Assembly (NCBI GenBank): GCA_022843025.1
Contig: JALHOL010000007.1
Coordinates: 62,001 to 126,000, forward strand
Length of the DNA stretch: 64,000 bases
Reading direction: 5' to 3'
From: Paracoccaceae bacterium
GTDB taxonomy: Bacteria > Pseudomonadota > Alphaproteobacteria > Rhodobacterales > Rhodobacteraceae
Shown here: positions 1 through 10,266 of the stretch, one piece after another
Layout: every line of letters starts with the position of its first letter
How positions within the stretch are numbered: the first letter of the stretch is position 1
Notes under the pieces: model-generated
What the model was told of the DNA's origin: nothing
What the model saw: the letters and a program-made list of their open reading frames with translations, nothing else
The model's database searches: none
Translations under genes and position numbers: made by a program

Positions 1-3000
1 ATCAGGACGATCTTGTTGCCTTGCACGCGGTTGGCGGGATCGGATTTGATGAAATCCACCAACCCCGCCGGATTGGCGAATTTGTCGTTGTGGAATTGCA
101 CCGTGGCCCCTTTTGGCCCGGCATCCAGACGACTGATCCCGGCGCGTTTGCACATGGATTTGATCCGCATGACGAGCATGAGGGTGTTCACCTCTCGCGG
201 GAGAGGACCGAAACGATCGATCAGTTCGGCGGCGAAACCTTCAAGCTCGACCTTGGTGGTCAGCGATGACAGGCGGCGGTAAAGGCCGAGGCGGATGTCG
301 AGATCGGGGATATAATCTTCGGGGATCAGGACAGGGACGCCGAGATTGATCTGCGGCGCCCATTGGTCATCGAGGGGGGCAAGGCCGGAGAGTTCCCCAG
401 ATTTCAGCTTGGCGATCGTGTCTTCCAGCATCTGCTGGTACAGCTCATATCCCACTTCCTTGATATGGCCGGACTGTTCTTCGCCCAGAAGATTGCCCGC
501 GCCGCGCAGATCGAGGTCATGCGAGGCGAGGTTGAAGCCTGCGCCGAGGCTGTCGAGGCTGCCAAGCAGGCGGAGGCGTTTCATCGCCTGCGGCGTCAGC
601 GGCGCGCGGGGTTTGGTCGTGAGGAAGCAATAGGCGCGGGTCTTGGCGCGGCCCACCCTGCCCCGGATCTGATAAAGCTGGGACAGGCCGAACATATCAG
701 CGCGGTGAATGATCATCGTGTTAGCAGTGGGAATGTCGAGCCCGGATTCCACGATGGTGGTGGAGAGGAGCACGTCATATTTGCCGTCGTAGAATTCGTT
801 CATCCGTTCATCGAGGTCGCCCGCCGCAAGCTGGCCATGGGCAATGATGTAGGTGGCCTCGGGCACGTGGGTTTTCAGGAAATCCTCGATCTCTGGCAGG
901 TCGGCGATGCGGGGGACGACGATAAAGGATTGCCCGCCGCGATAGCGTTCGCGCAAAAGCGCCTCGCGCAGCGTGACGGGATCGAATTCGCTGACATAGG
1001 TGCGGATCGCCAGACGGTCGACCGGGGGCGTGGCGATGATGGACAGATCGCGCACCCCGGCGAGCGAGAGTTGCAGCGTGCGCGGGATGGGCGTGGCGGT
1101 GAGGGTTAGGACGTGGATTTCCGACCGCATCTCTTTCAGACGTTCTTTGTGAGAGACGCCGAAATGCTGTTCCTCGTCGATCACCAGAAGGCCGAGGGTT
1201 TTGAAACGGATGTCCTTGGCCAAGAGCGCATGGGTACCGACGCAGATATCGACGGTGCCATCGGCAAGGCCCTGACGGGTGGCCTTTGCATCCTTGACCG
1301 ACACGAAGCGCGACAGGGGTTTGACGGTGATGGGAAAGCCCCGGAAGCGTTCGGCGAAGCTGCGGTAATGCTGGCGCGCAAGCAGCGTGGTGGGGCAGAT
1401 CACGGCGACCTGCATCCCTGCCAGCGCCGCGACGAAAGCCGCGCGCATGGCAACCTCTGTCTTGCCGAAGCCCACATCGCCCACAACGAGACGGTCCATC
1501 GGGCGGCCGGATTCAAGATCGGCGACCACATCGGCGATGGCGGTAAGCTGATCGTCGGTTTCCTGCCACGGGAAGCGGGCGGCGAAGGCCTCCCACAGGG
1601 AGTGTGGTGCTTCGAGGATGGGGGCGTGGCGCAGGGCGCGTTCGGCCGCGATGCGCATGAGGCGATCCGCGATTTCGCGGATGCGTTCCTTGAGTTTCGC
1701 CTTTTTGGCCTGCCAAGCGCCGCCGCCGAGGCGATCCAGAAGCCCCTCTTCATGGCCGTAGCGGGAGAGGAGTTCGATATTCTCGACTGGCAGGTAGAGC
1801 TTGGCGTTTTCGGCATATTCCAGTGCCACGCAGGCATGGGGCGCGCCTAAGGCGGTGATGGTTTCAATGCCAAGGTAACGGCCCACGCCATGTTCGACAT
1901 GGACCACCAGATCGCCGGGGGTGAGGGTGTCGACCTCACGCAGGAAATTCTCGGCTTTGCGTTTGCGTTTGGGTTTTCCGACGAGGCGGTCGCCCAGCAC
2001 GTCCTGTTCCGAGATCACAGCAAGGCCGGGGGCGGTGAAGCCCGCCTCCAGCGCCCAGACCATGAGGAAAAGGCCACCCTTGCCATCAGGCACATCGCGC
2101 AGGTCGCGGATGCGCTGCGCACCGCTGACGCCCTGATCGGTGAGCAGACCTTCGAGCCGTTCGCGCGCGCCATCGGACCATGAAGCGATGATGACCTGAC
2201 GGTCTTGCAGCAGTTCCTTTACATGGGCGGCCAAGGCCCCGAACAGGCTTATGTTTTCCTGCTGGCGTTCGGGGGCGAAGTTGCGGCCCATGCGACCGAC
2301 CGCATCCAGCACACCGGGACCGGGGGATTGCGGATTGGGCGACAGTTGGATCAGGCGATGGGGGGCGGTGGCCTGTTCCCACGCCGCATCGTCCAGATAG
2401 AGCAGTCCAGGGGCGACGGGTTTGTAGACACTGTCGAGCCGGCCCTTGGCCGACATCGCCTCGCGCCTTGCGTCATATTGATCTTCGATCCCTTCCCAGC
2501 GCGACAGGCGCGAGGGGGTGATCTGGTCATCCAGCATCACCGTGGCATCGGGCAGATAGTCGAAGATCGTTTCCAGCCGATCGTGGAAGAAAGGCAGCCA
2601 ATGCTCCATCCCCTGATGCTTGCGGCCTGCGCTGACCGCTTCATAAAGCGGGTCGTCCGATCCCCCTGCCCCGAATTCGAGCCGGTAGGATTGGCGGAAG
2701 CGGGTGATCGCGGCCTCATCCATGATCACTTCGGACATGGGGGCGAAATCGACAGAGGTGAGCTTTTCCGTGGTGCGCTGGGTGTCGGGATCAAAGCGGC
2801 GCGCGCCATCCAGCACATCGCCAAAGAAATCAAGCCGGATGGGGGACCGGCTGCCCGGGGGCCAGATATCGACGATGCCGCCGCGCAGGGCGAAATCACC
2901 CGGTTCGGCCACCGTAGAGGCCGGGGAAAAGCCCATGCGGGTGAGAAAGCCCTTGAGCCGCCCCTCATCCACGCGGTCCCCCACGCGGGCGGAAAAGGAC

Positions 3001-3353
3001 GCGCCGCGGATCACATCCTTGGCCGGAAGGCGCTGGGTGGCGGCGGTCAGTGTGGTGAGCAGGATGAAGGGGCCTTTGATCCCCTCGGCCAGGGCCGCCA
3101 GCGTGGCCATGCGGCGGGCGGAAATGGCGGGGTTCGGAGAGACCCGGTCGTAAGGCAGGCAATCCCAGGACGGGAAATCCAGCACCAAGGCACCGGGGGC
3201 CATGACGGCAAGCGCGGCGGCCATCGCCTCGGCCCGTTTGTCATCGCGGGCGATGTGGATGATCGGCGCGCCCTTTTCCAGTTCACGGGAAAGGAGGCGG
3301 GCGTCGTACCCTTCGGGTGCGCCACCAAGGAGGATGCGTGTGCCGGTTTGCAT
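1..3353 (-). CDS. mfd: Transcription-repair coupling factor Mfd (3' end cut off by window)
   Basis: Mfd is the SF2 translocase that removes RNA polymerase stalled at DNA lesions and recruits UvrA for nucleotide excision repair. About 1117 codons are visible, starting at an ATG (MQTGTRILLGGAPEGYDARL). The reading frame is open to the left edge, so only roughly the last 30-40 residues should be missing compared with the usual ~1150 aa. The N-terminal half is the UvrB-homology region. The helicase core shows the Walker A motif GDVGFGKTEVAMRAAF, the DEEQHFG box II and the motif GRVGRAKTRAYCF. The gene stands alone, followed on the same strand side by a small membrane-protein gene upstream. The plus-strand ORFs here are antisense shadows. 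Confidence 0.97.
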   Translation of the reverse strand, partial: MQTGTRILLGGAPEGYDARLLSRELEKGAPIIHIARDDKRAEAMAAALAVMAPGALVLDFPSWDCLPYDRVSPNPAISARRMATLAALAEGIKGPFILLTTLTAATQRLPAKDVIRGASFSARVGDRVDEGRLKGFLTRMGFSPASTVAEPGDFALRGGIVDIWPPGSRSPIRLDFFGDVLDGARRFDPDTQRTTEKLTSVDFAPMSEVIMDEAAITRFRQSYRLEFGAGGSDDPLYEAVSAGRKHQGMEHWLPFFHDRLETIFDYLPDATVMLDDQITPSRLSRWEGIEDQYDARREAMSAKGRLDSVYKPVAPGLLYLDDAAWEQATAPHRLIQLSPNPQSPGPGVLDAVGRMGRNFAPERQQENISLFGALAAHVKELLQDRQVIIASWSDGARERLEGLLTDQGVSGAQRIRDLRDVPDGKGGLFLMVWALEAGFTAPGLAVISEQDVLGDRLVGKPKRKRKAENFLREVDTLTPGDLVVHVEHGVGRYLGIETITALGAPHACVALEYAENAKLYLPVENIELLSRYGHEEGLLDRLGGGAWQAKKAKLKERIREIADRLMRIAAERALRHAPILEAPHSLWEAFAARFPWQETDDQLTAIADVVADLESGRPMDRLVVGDVGFGKTEVAMRAAFVAALAGMQVAVICPTTLLARQHYRSFAERFRGFPITVKPLSRFVSVKDAKATRQGLADGTVDICVGTHALLAKDIRFKTLGLLVIDEEQHFGVSHKERLKEMRSEIHVLTLTATPIPRTLQLSLAGVRDLSIIATPPVDRLAIRTYVSEFDPVTLREALLRERYRGGQSFIVVPRIADLPEIEDFLKTHVPEATYIIAHGQLAAGDLDERMNEFYDGKYDVLLSTTIVESGLDIPTANTMIIHRADMFGLSQLYQIRGRVGRAKTRAYCFLTTKPRAPLTPQAMKRLRLLGSLDSLGAGFNLASHDLDLRGAGNLLGEEQSGHIKEVGYELYQQMLEDTIAKLKSGELSGLAPLDDQWAPQINLGVPVLIPEDYIPDLDIRLGLYRRLSSLTTKVELEGFAAELIDRFGPLPREVNTLMLVMRIKSMCKRAGISRLDAGPKGATVQFHNDKFANPAGLVDFIKSDPANRVQGNKIVL

Positions 3354-3439
3354 GGCGACTGACTTAACCGCCGGGGCGGCGACGTCAACGCCTATTGCGG
3401 GTGTCTGCGTGAAGTCTGCGCCGGTGCCACGCGGACAGG

Positions 3440-3964
3440 TCAGCCAAAGACGCCGCGGGTCAGGTTCTGATACATCCCGAACATGCCGGTGAAGAACAGC
3501 GCGAACATCCCCACGCTTTGCACCGTGATGCGGTGGCGGCGCAGGGCCCGAAGCAGGTCATCGCCGCGCAGATCAGCGCCTTCGATCCTGAGGCAGGTGC
3601 GCAGCGTCAAAGTGCCCACACCCAGCATCGGGATCAGAAGGAACAGCACCGCCTGGGCAAATTCCACCCGGTAGAGAATGGCCAGCATCAGCAATCCCGT
3701 CACTAGAAAGAAGACGAACCAGATCAGGATCAGACCGCCGCTGCGCATCAGGAACAGGAAGCGCCGGGTGTAGATATGGGCCAGCGCCTCGACGTCTGCC
3801 ATCGCCTGATCGCCATCGCGTTCAGCGCGGCGGATCAGATCATGCGGCACGCCGATGACGAAATGGCTGACGGTGGACCACATCACGGCCAAGGCCAGCC
3901 AGAACCAGAGGTTGGAGAAGGATCGCAGGTCGATCACTTCGAAGATCGTCTTGTACCAGTCCAA
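3440..3964 (-). CDS. Small integral membrane protein (family often labelled 'component of SufBCD complex')
   Basis: A protein of about 174 aa beginning LDWYKTIFEVIDLRSFSNLW. It has a first hydrophobic segment near residues 15-35 (FWLALAVMWSTVSHFVIG), two long ones near 75-125 and one near the C-terminus (VGMFALFFTGMFGMYQNL). The start is most likely the TTG at 3964, because the open frame upstream overlaps the hemB leader antisense and does not look coding. From memory, homologues in Rhodobacteraceae carry the label 'component of SufBCD complex', but nothing in the sequence suggests Fe-S assembly and no suf genes are nearby. It is divergent from hemB. Function is unknown; the membrane topology is the only firm statement. 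Confidence 0.75.
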   Translation of the reverse strand: MDWYKTIFEVIDLRSFSNLWFWLALAVMWSTVSHFVIGVPHDLIRRAERDGDQAMADVEALAHIYTRRFLFLMRSGGLILIWFVFFLVTGLLMLAILYRVEFAQAVLFLLIPMLGVGTLTLRTCLRIEGADLRGDDLLRALRRHRITVQSVGMFALFFTGMFGMYQNLTRGVFG

Positions 3965-4015
3965 CCCGCGCGTCCCTGTCTGCCAGTGCGCCCCTGCTGC
4001 GTCGTGACGGCTTGA

Positions 4016-5107
<1,092 letters not shown>

Positions 5108-5175
5108 TCCAGGCACCCCTGCCCATTCTTCTCTGGTCAATTATCCTCGGGGGTGAATTGGCGCAGAGCGCCAAG

Positions 5176-5197
5176 AGGGGGCAGAAGGCCCCCTTTT
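5176..5197 (+). terminator. Rho-independent terminator after hemB
   Basis: AGGGGGC (5176-5182), a 5-nt loop, then GCCCCCT (5188-5194) running into TTTT. It lies about 70 bp past the hemB stop. A second small palindrome, TTGGCG-CAGAG-CGCCAA, lies just before it. The rest of the 225-bp gap before the next gene shows no ORF that looks coding. Confidence 0.7.
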
Positions 5198-5332
5198 CCC
5201 TGTTCACGCAAAGCCCGGTTGGCGGGGCCTTGCCGGGGGTGCAGGCGGGGCATGACAGGACGGCGGAATATCGCTATTGTGGCGCCTGAGCGGGGGCAGA
5301 GACCCCCGACGAGGCAAGAGAGGGCGGGTTTC

Positions 5333-5890
5333 ATGGAACGGATTTCAAGACGGGCGCTTTTGGGCGGGGCCGGGGCATCATTGGCGCTCACGGCGGCTTG
5401 CGGCAATGGCGTGGGCGGTAGTGGCGCGCAGCAGATCGACGCGCGGGTGAGTGCGACACGGAATTTCCTGTTTTCCCGCTATCCCGGAACACAGGATCTG
5501 GCCGGGCGGGCGGCGGGGGTTCTCTACATGCCGCTGATCACGGAGGCCGGGTTCTTCATTGGCGGGGCCTATGGGCGCGGCGCGTTGCAGATCCGCGATG
5601 TGACGGTGGATTACTATTCGTCGACCAAGGCAAGCTATGGGCTGCAGATCGGCGCGCAGCAATATGCCCATGCGCTGTTTTTCATGACGCCCGAGGCGCT
5701 GGCGGAGTTCCGGTCCTCGACCGGTTGGGCGGCGAGTGCCGATCTGAAATATGCCACACCCGAGCAGGGGGCCAGCATCGGCAAGGAAACCACCGAGATC
5801 GATCCGGTGATCGCGCTGGTCTTTGGCCAACAAGGCCTGATCGCCGGGGCGACGCTTGCCGGGGTGAAGTACACGCGCATCATTCCGTGA
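5333..5890 (+). CDS. YSC84/SYLF-domain lipid-binding lipoprotein
   Basis: A 185-aa protein. The N-terminus (MERISRRALLGGAGASLALTA) has a twin arginine and a hydrophobic core ending in AAC-G, so it is probably exported by Tat or Sec and lipidated at Cys23. The mature part carries the features of the SYLF/YSC84 fold: a GVLYMPLITEAGFFIGGAYG segment, a GLQIGAQQYAHALFFM segment and a C-terminal region with GLIAGATLAGVKYTRI. This family binds phosphoinositides in eukaryotes; the bacterial members are periplasmic or envelope proteins of unclear role. It stands alone, convergent with the following gene. The frame is open further upstream, but only this start gives a signal peptide. Confidence 0.85.
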   Translation: MERISRRALLGGAGASLALTAACGNGVGGSGAQQIDARVSATRNFLFSRYPGTQDLAGRAAGVLYMPLITEAGFFIGGAYGRGALQIRDVTVDYYSSTKASYGLQIGAQQYAHALFFMTPEALAEFRSSTGWAASADLKYATPEQGASIGKETTEIDPVIALVFGQQGLIAGATLAGVKYTRIIP

Positions 5891-5902
5891 TGCAGGGGGC
5901 GC

Positions 5903-5922
5903 GGGGGGGCTGATGCCCCCCC
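5903..5922. terminator. Bidirectional hairpin between convergent genes
   Basis: GGGGGGGC-TGAT-GCCCCCCC, a perfect 8-bp stem with a 4-nt loop, sits in the 48-bp gap between the two convergent stop codons. There is no T-run on either strand, so termination is inferred from position. Confidence 0.5.
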
Positions 5923-5938
5923 TGCCCCGACCGAGGCG

Positions 5939-6802
5939 TCAGCGCAGGCGGCGGATCAGGCTTGAGGTGTCATTCCGGCCGCCGCCCATGTTCTGGACAT
6001 CCTTGTAGAACTGATCCACCAGCGCGGTGACGGGCAAGGACGCGCCAATTTCATCAGCTGTTTTCAGGCAGATGCCCAGATCCTTGCGCATCCAGTCAAT
6101 TGCGAAGCCGAAATCAAATTCATCCTTCAGCATCGTCTTGTGGCGGTTGACCATTTGCCAGCTGCCCGCAGCGCCCTGTGAAATGACTTCGACCACAGCC
6201 TCGCCGTCCAGCCCGGCCTTCTGGCCGAAGGCCAGCGCCTCGGACAGGCCCTGCATCAGGCCTGCAATGCAGATCTGGTTCATCATCTTGGCCAGTTGCC
6301 CGGCCCCGCTGTCGCCCAGACGGCGGCAGATGCGGGCATAGGCGGCGATGATGGGTTCGGCGCGGTCATAATCTTCGATGCTACCGCCGCACATCACGGA
6401 GAGTGCGCCGTTTTCGGCCCCCGCTTGCCCGCCCGAGACGGGCGCATCGACAAAGCCGATGCCTTGCGCGGCAGCGATGCCCGCAAGGTGACGAGTGATC
6501 TGGGCCGAGACGGTGGTGTGATCGACAAAGACCGTGCCCGGGGCCATGGCGGCAAAGGCACCGTCGGGGCCGGTGCAGATATGCGCGAGGTCATCGTCGT
6601 TGCCAACGCAGGCCATCACGAATTCCGCGCCGGCCACGGCATCGGCCGGAGTGCGGCCAAATCTGCCGCCATGGGCCGTGACCCAGGCCTCTGCCTTGGC
6701 GGTAGTGCGGTTGTAGACCGTCACTTGATGCCCCTTGGACGCCAGATGCCGCGCCATCGGCCCGCCCATTACGCCAAGACCCAGAAATGCCAGTCGCGCC
6801 AT
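5939..6802 (-). CDS. NAD(P)-dependent beta-hydroxyacid dehydrogenase (3-hydroxyisobutyrate dehydrogenase family)
   Basis: A 287-aa two-domain reductase. The Rossmann dinucleotide motif FLGLGVMGGPMARHL starts at residue 6, the substrate-binding signature DAPVSGGQAGAENG is at 119-132, and the catalytic lysine is K172 in GAGQLAKMMNQ. Family members oxidise 3-hydroxyisobutyrate or reduce tartronate or succinate semialdehyde. The substrate here cannot be assigned from motifs or neighbours. It is transcribed divergently from the acylase gene, with 81 bp between the start codons. Confidence 0.9.
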   Translation of the reverse strand: MARLAFLGLGVMGGPMARHLASKGHQVTVYNRTTAKAEAWVTAHGGRFGRTPADAVAGAEFVMACVGNDDDLAHICTGPDGAFAAMAPGTVFVDHTTVSAQITRHLAGIAAAQGIGFVDAPVSGGQAGAENGALSVMCGGSIEDYDRAEPIIAAYARICRRLGDSGAGQLAKMMNQICIAGLMQGLSEALAFGQKAGLDGEAVVEVISQGAAGSWQMVNRHKTMLKDEFDFGFAIDWMRKDLGICLKTADEIGASLPVTALVDQFYKDVQNMGGGRNDTSSLIRRLR

Positions 6803-6883
6803 CGTTTACCCCCGTTGGATTGCCCTTCGATCTGCGATGGACTAGGAAGCCATACGGTAACCGTCGTCAAGAACAGGCCCCTG

Positions 6884-9352
6884 ATGTTCCTTGTCTTTCG
6901 CTGGATGTTGCGCCTGTTTACAGGGATGATCGTCCTGTCGCTGCTGGCGGGGGTGATCCTGTACTATTTCCTGTCGCGGTCCTTGCCGGATTATGACGAG
7001 GATTTCGCGATTGCGGGCATTTCTGCCCCGGTGGAGATCGTGCGCAACAATGACAATGTGCCCCATATCTTTGGCGCGACTGATGCGGATGTGTTCTTTG
7101 CGCTGGGCTTTGCCCATGCGCAGGACCGGCTTTGGCAGATGACTATGCTGCGCCGCACGGTGCAGGGGCGGCTGTCCGAGGTGTTCGGCAACCGCACGTT
7201 GCGGATTGATGAGCTGATGCGGCGTTATGACCTTTACGGTCTGGCGCAAAGTTCGGTCGCGGTGCAGGACGCGCCGACGCTGGCGGCGCTGGAGGCCTAT
7301 GCGCGGGGCGTGAATGCCTGGATCGGGGAAGTGAACCGCGAGGCGCGGGGGCGCGGTGCACCGGAACTGTTCCTGTTTTCCAACGAGATCGCGGCCTGGC
7401 AACCGGCGGATTCCATTGCCATCCTGAAGCTGATGGCGCTGCAACTGTCGGGGCAGCTGGAGAATGAGGTGTTGCGGGCGCGCGTCTCGCTTGTACTGCC
7501 CGAGGCGCGGGTGCTGGACATCCTGCCCGATGCGCCCGGCAGCGGCGTGACCGCCCTGCCCGAGTTTTCCAACCTTGTGCCGGGGGTTTCCCCCAGCCTT
7601 GAGCCAATCCGGCGCGCATCGAATGATGTGCTGTCGCCTTTTCCCACGCGTGAATTGGCCGGGGCGTCGAACGCTTGGGCGGCGGTGCCGGCCCGGTCGG
7701 CGGCGGGTGGATCGCTGCTGGCCAATGACCCGCATCTGGGGTTCACCGCGCCGACCGTGTGGTATCTGGCGCGGCTGGAACTGGCGGCCGGTGGCGTGAT
7801 CGGCGGCACGATCCCCGGTATTCCGGCGGTGCTCGTGGGGCGGTCCGAGGCGCTGGGCTGGGGGCTGACATCGAGCTATCTGGATGATCAGGACCTGTTC
7901 ATTGAAGAGGTGAACCCCGACAATCCGGAACAGTATCGCACCCTGGATGGGTGGAAGGATTTCGTCACCCGCCGGTCGATCATCACGGTCAAGGATGAGG
8001 CCCCGGTTACCATTACCCTGCGTTGGACGGATAACGGGCCGGTCCTGCCGGGGACGCACTACGACATCGCCTCGGTCACGCCGGGCGGGCATGTCGCGGC
8101 GCTGTCCTGGACGGCACTGACGGGTGAAGACACGTCGATGACGGCGGTGATCCGGATGATGGGGGCGGGTTCGGTGACCGAGGCGATGGAGACGGGCCGT
8201 TTGGTCGTGGCACCGGCGCAGAATGTGATGCTGGCCGATCAGCGCGGGATTTCCATGCAGCTGATGGGTGCGATGCCCGCGCGCGACCCTGCCCACCAGA
8301 GCAAAGGGCGGATGCCGGTGCCCGGCTGGATCGCAGAAAACCGCTGGCAGGGCATCCTGCCCTATGAAGACAATCCGCGGGTGATGAACCCGACCTCGGG
8401 CCTGTTGGGCAATACCAACAACAAGACGGTGGACCGGCCGTTTCCGTTGCACGTATCCTATGACTGGGGCGATACGCAGCGAATTCAGCGTTGGCTGACG
8501 CTGATGCAGGCGCGCGAGGTGCATACGCGTGAAAGCTTTATCGAGGCGCAGTTGGACACGGTGAGCTTTACGGCGCGGTCGCTGTTGCCGCTGATCGGGG
8601 CGGATCTGTGGTTCACGGGCGAGGCGGCGCCTGAAGGCACGCCGGAACGCCTGCGCCAGCGGGCGCTGGAGATATTGGCCGCGTGGAATGGCGAGATGAG
8701 CGAGCATCTGCCGGAGCCGCTGATCTATCAGGCTTGGGTGCGGGCGTTGCAGGACCGGCTGATCCGCGATGATCTGGGGCCGCTGGCGGATACTTTCACG
8801 CATATCGAACCGCTGCTGATCGAGCGTGTCTATCGCAACGTGGACGGGGCCAGCATCTGGTGTGACGTGGTGCAATCGGCGGTGGTGGAAAGCTGCGCCG
8901 ATCTGGCGCGGATCGCGCTGGATGAGGCGCTGCTGACCTTGCAGGAAACCTATGGGCCCAACCCGGAAAGCTGGCGTTGGGGCGACGCGCATCAGGCGAC
9001 GCATGACCATCCGGTGCTGGGGAACCTGCCGGTTTTCAGGTATTTCGTGAACATCCGCCAATCGACCAGTGGCGATGACCACACGCTGATGCGCGGCAAG
9101 ACCAAGGGCGAAGGACCGGAGCCCTTCCTGAACGTGCATGGCGCGGGGTTCCGCGGGGTGTATGATTTTGCCGACCCGGATTCATCGGTCTTTATCACCT
9201 CGACCGGGCAATCGGGCCACCCGCTGAGCCGGTTCTATGATGATCTGGGCGAGTTGTGGCGGCGGGGCGAATATGTGCCCATGTCGCTGGACCCCGAGCT
9301 TGCGCGGGCGGCGGCGGTTGGCGTGACCGTGCTGACACCTGCGGCGGAATAG
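6884..9352 (+). CDS. Penicillin acylase family (Ntn) hydrolase, membrane-anchored
   Basis: An 822-aa N-terminal-nucleophile amidohydrolase precursor. An N-terminal hydrophobic segment (about residues 8-30, LFTGMIVLSLLAGVILYYFL) is a signal anchor. The small-subunit part contains GFAHAQDRLWQM. The nucleophile is predicted at Ser262 in GASNAWA, which becomes the new N-terminus of the large subunit after autocleavage. LGNTNNKTVDRPFP and RWLTLM follow in the expected order. The family cleaves amide bonds of beta-lactams or of acyl-homoserine lactones, so quorum quenching is possible but unproven. The start at 6884 is chosen because the longer open frame upstream is antisense to the neighbouring dehydrogenase. 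Confidence 0.93.
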   Translation: MFLVFRWMLRLFTGMIVLSLLAGVILYYFLSRSLPDYDEDFAIAGISAPVEIVRNNDNVPHIFGATDADVFFALGFAHAQDRLWQMTMLRRTVQGRLSEVFGNRTLRIDELMRRYDLYGLAQSSVAVQDAPTLAALEAYARGVNAWIGEVNREARGRGAPELFLFSNEIAAWQPADSIAILKLMALQLSGQLENEVLRARVSLVLPEARVLDILPDAPGSGVTALPEFSNLVPGVSPSLEPIRRASNDVLSPFPTRELAGASNAWAAVPARSAAGGSLLANDPHLGFTAPTVWYLARLELAAGGVIGGTIPGIPAVLVGRSEALGWGLTSSYLDDQDLFIEEVNPDNPEQYRTLDGWKDFVTRRSIITVKDEAPVTITLRWTDNGPVLPGTHYDIASVTPGGHVAALSWTALTGEDTSMTAVIRMMGAGSVTEAMETGRLVVAPAQNVMLADQRGISMQLMGAMPARDPAHQSKGRMPVPGWIAENRWQGILPYEDNPRVMNPTSGLLGNTNNKTVDRPFPLHVSYDWGDTQRIQRWLTLMQAREVHTRESFIEAQLDTVSFTARSLLPLIGADLWFTGEAAPEGTPERLRQRALEILAAWNGEMSEHLPEPLIYQAWVRALQDRLIRDDLGPLADTFTHIEPLLIERVYRNVDGASIWCDVVQSAVVESCADLARIALDEALLTLQETYGPNPESWRWGDAHQATHDHPVLGNLPVFRYFVNIRQSTSGDDHTLMRGKTKGEGPEPFLNVHGAGFRGVYDFADPDSSVFITSTGQSGHPLSRFYDDLGELWRRGEYVPMSLDPELARAAAVGVTVLTPAAE

Positions 9353-9441
9353 GCCCCCTGCCCCAAACTGTTCCAGCCTGACGCTTGACCTTTCGCCGCC
9401 GCGCAACATTATTGCGTGACGGCGGGGATCAAGGAAAAAAG

Positions 9442-10263
9442 ATGACCGAAGCATTCGGCGCATGGGTGGGCCGGGTCGAAGAGGCCCGTGACGAGATCAC
9501 GGCGCGGCAGGCGCGGCAGATGGCGGCCACGCTGGGGGTTTCCGGCGATTTTGCCCCAGGCGCAGCGCTGCCGCCGCTGTGGCATTGGATGGGATGGACG
9601 CCCGAAGCGGCGATGGCCGAACTTGGCCCAGACGGGCATCCGGCGCGGGGCGGGTTTTTGCCGCCCGTGCCGCTGGAGCGGCGGATGTGGGCAGGCGGGC
9701 GGCTGCGGTTTCTGGCCCCGCTGCGGATCGGAGAGCCGCTTTATCGGCGGTCAGAAATTCTGAAGGTTTCGGAAAAGACCGGTACGACGGGGCGTATGGT
9801 TTTCGTCACTGTGCGCCACGATGTGCATGGCGCGGCCGGGTTGGCGGTGGAGGAAGAACAGGACATCGTTTTCATCGCCATGCCGGAGCGGTTTACCCCG
9901 CCGCCGCCCGTCAGCGCGCCTGCGTCGGAGTGGTCAGAGCCGGTGGTGATGGATGAGGTGCGACTGTTTCGCTATTCGGCGCTGACGTTCAACGCGCATC
10001 GCATCCATTTCGACCTGCCCTATGCGACGGGGGTGGAGAAATACCCCGGTCTGGTGGTGCATGGGCCGATGCAGGCGATGCTTTTGATGGAGGCGGCACG
10101 CGCGCGGCGTGGCGGGGCGGTGCCTGCCGGATACAGGTTCCGGGGGGTGCGGCCGCTGTTCCATTTCGATGCGCTGACCCTGCAAGGCACGGGCGATGCG
10201 GCGACGACGGTGAATGGCGATGGTCTGGTCTGCATGCAGGCCGAACTGGCCTGGGAGGGCTGA
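9442..10263 (+). CDS. Mesaconyl-C4-CoA hydratase-like MaoC/FAS1-type dehydratase
   Basis: A 273-aa protein with two hot-dog halves. The N-terminal half has PPLWHWMGW and RRMWAGGRLRF. The C-terminal half carries the MaoC hydratase signature FRYSALTFNAHRIHFD, with the catalytic Asp/His pair, and GLVVHGPMQAMLL. This is the architecture of mesaconyl-C4-CoA hydratase (Meh) and itaconyl-CoA hydratases, which interconvert mesaconyl-C4-CoA and citramalyl-CoA. The start has an AAGGAAAAAAG ribosome site. It is followed 3 nt later by a 2-methylfumaryl-CoA isomerase homologue that would supply its substrate, which strongly supports the assignment. Confidence 0.87.
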   Translation: MTEAFGAWVGRVEEARDEITARQARQMAATLGVSGDFAPGAALPPLWHWMGWTPEAAMAELGPDGHPARGGFLPPVPLERRMWAGGRLRFLAPLRIGEPLYRRSEILKVSEKTGTTGRMVFVTVRHDVHGAAGLAVEEEQDIVFIAMPERFTPPPPVSAPASEWSEPVVMDEVRLFRYSALTFNAHRIHFDLPYATGVEKYPGLVVHGPMQAMLLMEAARARRGGAVPAGYRFRGVRPLFHFDALTLQGTGDAATTVNGDGLVCMQAELAWEG

Positions 10264-10266
10264 TTG

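Noticed and set aside
6842-9139. 765-codon open frame on the minus strand opposite the acylase gene
   Set aside because: Composition is dominated by His, Arg, Gln and Pro from antisense of GC3-rich codons; no domain is visible and the plus strand encodes a clear acylase.
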